Below, piece after piece: positions 32,114 to 33,996 of a stretch of DNA of 33,996 nucleotides. Source of the stretch: Pirellulaceae bacterium (GTDB taxonomy: Bacteria; Planctomycetota; Planctomycetia; Pirellulales; Pirellulaceae); the NCBI GenBank assembly GCA_030748485.1, contig JASMLW010000395.1, positions 1 through 33,996 of the forward strand. Direction: 5' to 3'. A program made the translations under genes and the position numbers. The notes beneath the pieces are model-generated. The model ran no database searches. It had not been told where the DNA came from and worked only from the letters and a program-made list of their open reading frames with translations. The first letter of the stretch is position 1. Every line of letters starts with the position of its first letter.

Positions 32114-33996
32114 ATGTTTGAAGATCGCAGCGTAAAACTCGACCTCTTCGCCCTCGCTCTGCTCGTGGCGACCGTCTTCCTAGGGCTCTCACTATTCACC
32201 TTCAATCCGGCCGATCCGGTTGGCGAAGTGGGACCGCCGCTGAGTAGCGTCTATCAGCCCGACACGACCGTCTATCCTCAACTTGAGCAGGCCAGTAACG
32301 CGTGCGGTCGGTGGGGAGCCCTGGCGGCGGACATGCTGCTACAGGGGTTCGGCTTGGGCGCGTACTACCTGGTCTTCTCGCTGGGAGTACTCGACTTTCT
32401 CCTCCTCCGGCGGTTTGAGATCGACTCACCCGTGCTGCGAACAGTCGGCTGGGTGGCGTCTCTGCTGGGCGTCGTCGCCCTGGCGTCGATGATCTTCCCG
32501 AACGCTTCTCCCGGACCGGTCGTCGGATCGGGCGGCTACACCGGTGCGCTGGCGGCGACGATGGTCCGAGCGCATTTCGCAGCGGTCGGTGGTTTCGTCC
32601 TCTGCTTCAGCTTGGTCGTCGGCGGACTGATGCTCTGCACCGACTACGCGATCCTCCGCGTCGGCGCGTCCGCAGCCGCCCTCGCCTGGACGACTGGAGC
32701 CGCCGGCAAGTCCTGGTGGCGCGAACGTCGCGGCGAAGCCTACGACGAAGAGTACGACGAATACGGAGACGAAGAAGACGAAGAAGAAGAACAACAAGAA
32801 GAACAAGCCGCCCCGCTGTCGGTCCGCATTCGCGGCCGCAAACTCGACGACGTCGAGATGGATGAGGACGAGTTCGAGTTCGAGAACGAACTGGACGAGG
32901 ATGAGTGCGAGGAGGAGACCGACTCGGCGTGGGAAGGCGACGAGGAGAATGAAGACGACGCGGCCGACGAGTATGAAGAGGAAGGCGAGCCGCCGCGTCC
33001 CACCCTGCCCATCCGCATCCGCAAGACGATTGCCAAGTCGGAGCCGAAGAAGAAGGCCGTGTCCGCCAAAGCGACTGAGCAGAACGAACGCGAAGAGATG
33101 ATCGACCAACTGGAACAAGCCAGCGTGGAGTCGCCCGGCGATTACGAACTCCCCGAACTCGACCTGCTCGAAGGCAGTGATGAGATCAACTACGACGACC
33201 AAGCCAAAGAGGTCCGCCGCAAGGCCAAGATCCTGGAAAAAACGTTCGCCAACTTTGGCTTCAGCGTCAAGGTCGTTGAGATTGAAACGGGACCGGTGAT
33301 CGCTCAATACGAAGTGGAGCTCGAGGCCGGCTTGCGTCTCTCGCGAATCACCGGGTTGGCCGACGACCTGGCGATCGCCCTCCGCGTGCCAAGCGTTCGC
33401 ATCGTCGCCCCGATTCCGGGCAAGAACACGGTCGGCATCGAAGTCCCCAACACGACTCGCCAGGTCGTGCGATTGCGCGAAGTGATCGAGGAAGCGAACG
33501 GCGCGGTTCGCAAGATGAGCATCCCGATCTACCTGGGCAAGGACGTCTCGGGCAACCCGCTGGCGGTCGACTTAGCGACCATGCCTCACTTGCTGATCGC
33601 CGGCCGCACGGGGACGGGAAAGAGTGTCTGCTTGAACGCGATCATCTCGTCCGTCTTGATGACTCGGCGGCCCGACGAAGTGCGGATGCTGATGATCGAT
33701 CCCAAAATGGTGGAACTCAGCGGCTACGGACGACTGCCCCACCTGATGCACCCGGTCGTGACGGACATGAGGAAAGCCGAAGCGATCCTGTCCTGGGCGG
33801 TCGACAAGATGGAGGAGCGGTACCAACTGCTGGCGAAAGCCGGTGTCCGCCACATCAACGGCTACAACCAGTTGAGCGAGGAGGAATTGTTCAACCGCTT
33901 ACAGCCGGACAGCGACGACGAGCAGAACGAGATCCCGCAACACCTGCCCTTCATCGTGATTGTGGCCGACGAGATGGCCGACCTGATGATGACGGC
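32114..33996 (+). CDS. ftsK: DNA translocase FtsK/SpoIIIE (3' end beyond window)
   Basis: FtsK pumps DNA across the division septum and aids chromosome dimer resolution. The frame is open from the ATG at 32114 to the window end (627 codons), so the motor C-terminus and gamma domain are missing. Order: four membrane helices in the first ~185 residues (LDLFALALLVATVFLGLSLF; LQGFGLGAYYLVFSLGVLDFLLL; GWVASLLGVVALASMIF; FAAVGGFVLCFSLVVGGLML); an extremely acidic linker (about 209-300, runs of E and D); then the alpha domain (VKVVEIETGPVIAQYEVEL, SVRIVAPIPGKNTVGIEVPN). Next comes the motor with Walker A IAGRTGTGKSVCLNA (about 495), MLMIDPKMVELSGYGRLPHL and Walker B FIVIVADEMADLMM. It is preceded by 324 bp without a gene. 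Confidence 0.95.
   Translation, partial: MFEDRSVKLDLFALALLVATVFLGLSLFTFNPADPVGEVGPPLSSVYQPDTTVYPQLEQASNACGRWGALAADMLLQGFGLGAYYLVFSLGVLDFLLLRRFEIDSPVLRTVGWVASLLGVVALASMIFPNASPGPVVGSGGYTGALAATMVRAHFAAVGGFVLCFSLVVGGLMLCTDYAILRVGASAAALAWTTGAAGKSWWRERRGEAYDEEYDEYGDEEDEEEEQQEEQAAPLSVRIRGRKLDDVEMDEDEFEFENELDEDECEEETDSAWEGDEENEDDAADEYEEEGEPPRPTLPIRIRKTIAKSEPKKKAVSAKATEQNEREEMIDQLEQASVESPGDYELPELDLLEGSDEINYDDQAKEVRRKAKILEKTFANFGFSVKVVEIETGPVIAQYEVELEAGLRLSRITGLADDLAIALRVPSVRIVAPIPGKNTVGIEVPNTTRQVVRLREVIEEANGAVRKMSIPIYLGKDVSGNPLAVDLATMPHLLIAGRTGTGKSVCLNAIISSVLMTRRPDEVRMLMIDPKMVELSGYGRLPHLMHPVVTDMRKAEAILSWAVDKMEERYQLLAKAGVRHINGYNQLSEEELFNRLQPDSDDEQNEIPQHLPFIVIVADEMADLMMT

Noticed and set aside
32426..33307. 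293-codon minus-strand frame with Phe/Val/Leu-rich runs, resembling membrane segments
   Set aside because: The hydrophobic runs are the reverse complement of the Glu/Asp-rich ftsK linker.

Overview
This looks like chromosomal DNA of a planctomycete, probably of the Pirellulales/Planctomycetaceae type; the assignment is an inference from gene content, not from a marker-gene search. Supporting traits are a GC-rich sequence, several GTG/TTG starts, Tat-exported Gfo/Idh/MocA oxidoreductase and sugar-isomerase proteins, a small exported STN-like protein, an 'RYTLRSLF' membrane protein, and many secreted low-complexity proteins. No phage genes, transposases, CRISPR arrays or rRNA genes are visible.

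Layout. 1-5.7 kb: 3' part of mutS, convergent with an exported STN-domain protein, then a large exported DUF4139-type protein whose reading frame is broken by an apparent single-base deletion near 3970. 5.7-9.1 kb, minus strand: three unrecognised membrane or small proteins, a family 2 glycosyltransferase and tsaB (tRNA t6A synthesis). 9.4-15 kb, plus strand: two tandem paralogous metallophosphoesterases, then yidC and mnmE, a pairing conserved in many bacteria. The YidC is unusual in carrying a PDZ domain and a 12-unit DPGDK repeat. 15.2-18.3 kb: two Tat-exported sugar-metabolism proteins and a DJ-1/PfpI protein. 18.3-20.2 kb, minus strand: an exported transglutaminase-fold protein with an acidic repeat tail, next to an exported basic protein built of AAQK repeats.

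20.2-21.2 kb is gene-poor. It holds an imperfect palindrome, three tandem copies of a 104-bp repeat and tRNA-Val(UAC) with its own promoter. 21.3-26.8 kb, plus strand: a polytopic membrane protein, an aldose-1-epimerase-like protein, a small secreted Gly-rich protein, an EboE-like protein and an acyltransferase 3 protein. An inverted copy of the 104-bp repeat follows, then hemL and hemB (minus strand). 29.4-34 kb, plus strand: an MmgE/PrpD-family protein, truB, and the 5' two thirds of an ftsK/spoIIIE DNA translocase running off the window end.

Most genes are housekeeping: mismatch repair, tRNA modification by three enzymes (TsaB, MnmE, TruB), haem synthesis, membrane-protein insertion and chromosome segregation. 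The best candidate for something undescribed is the 18.3-20.2 kb pair. An exported transglutaminase-like enzyme lies next to an exported protein carrying about nineteen AAQK units, each supplying the Gln and Lys side chains that transglutaminases join. This suggests, but does not prove, an enzyme-substrate pair that builds a cross-linked protein layer in the cell envelope.
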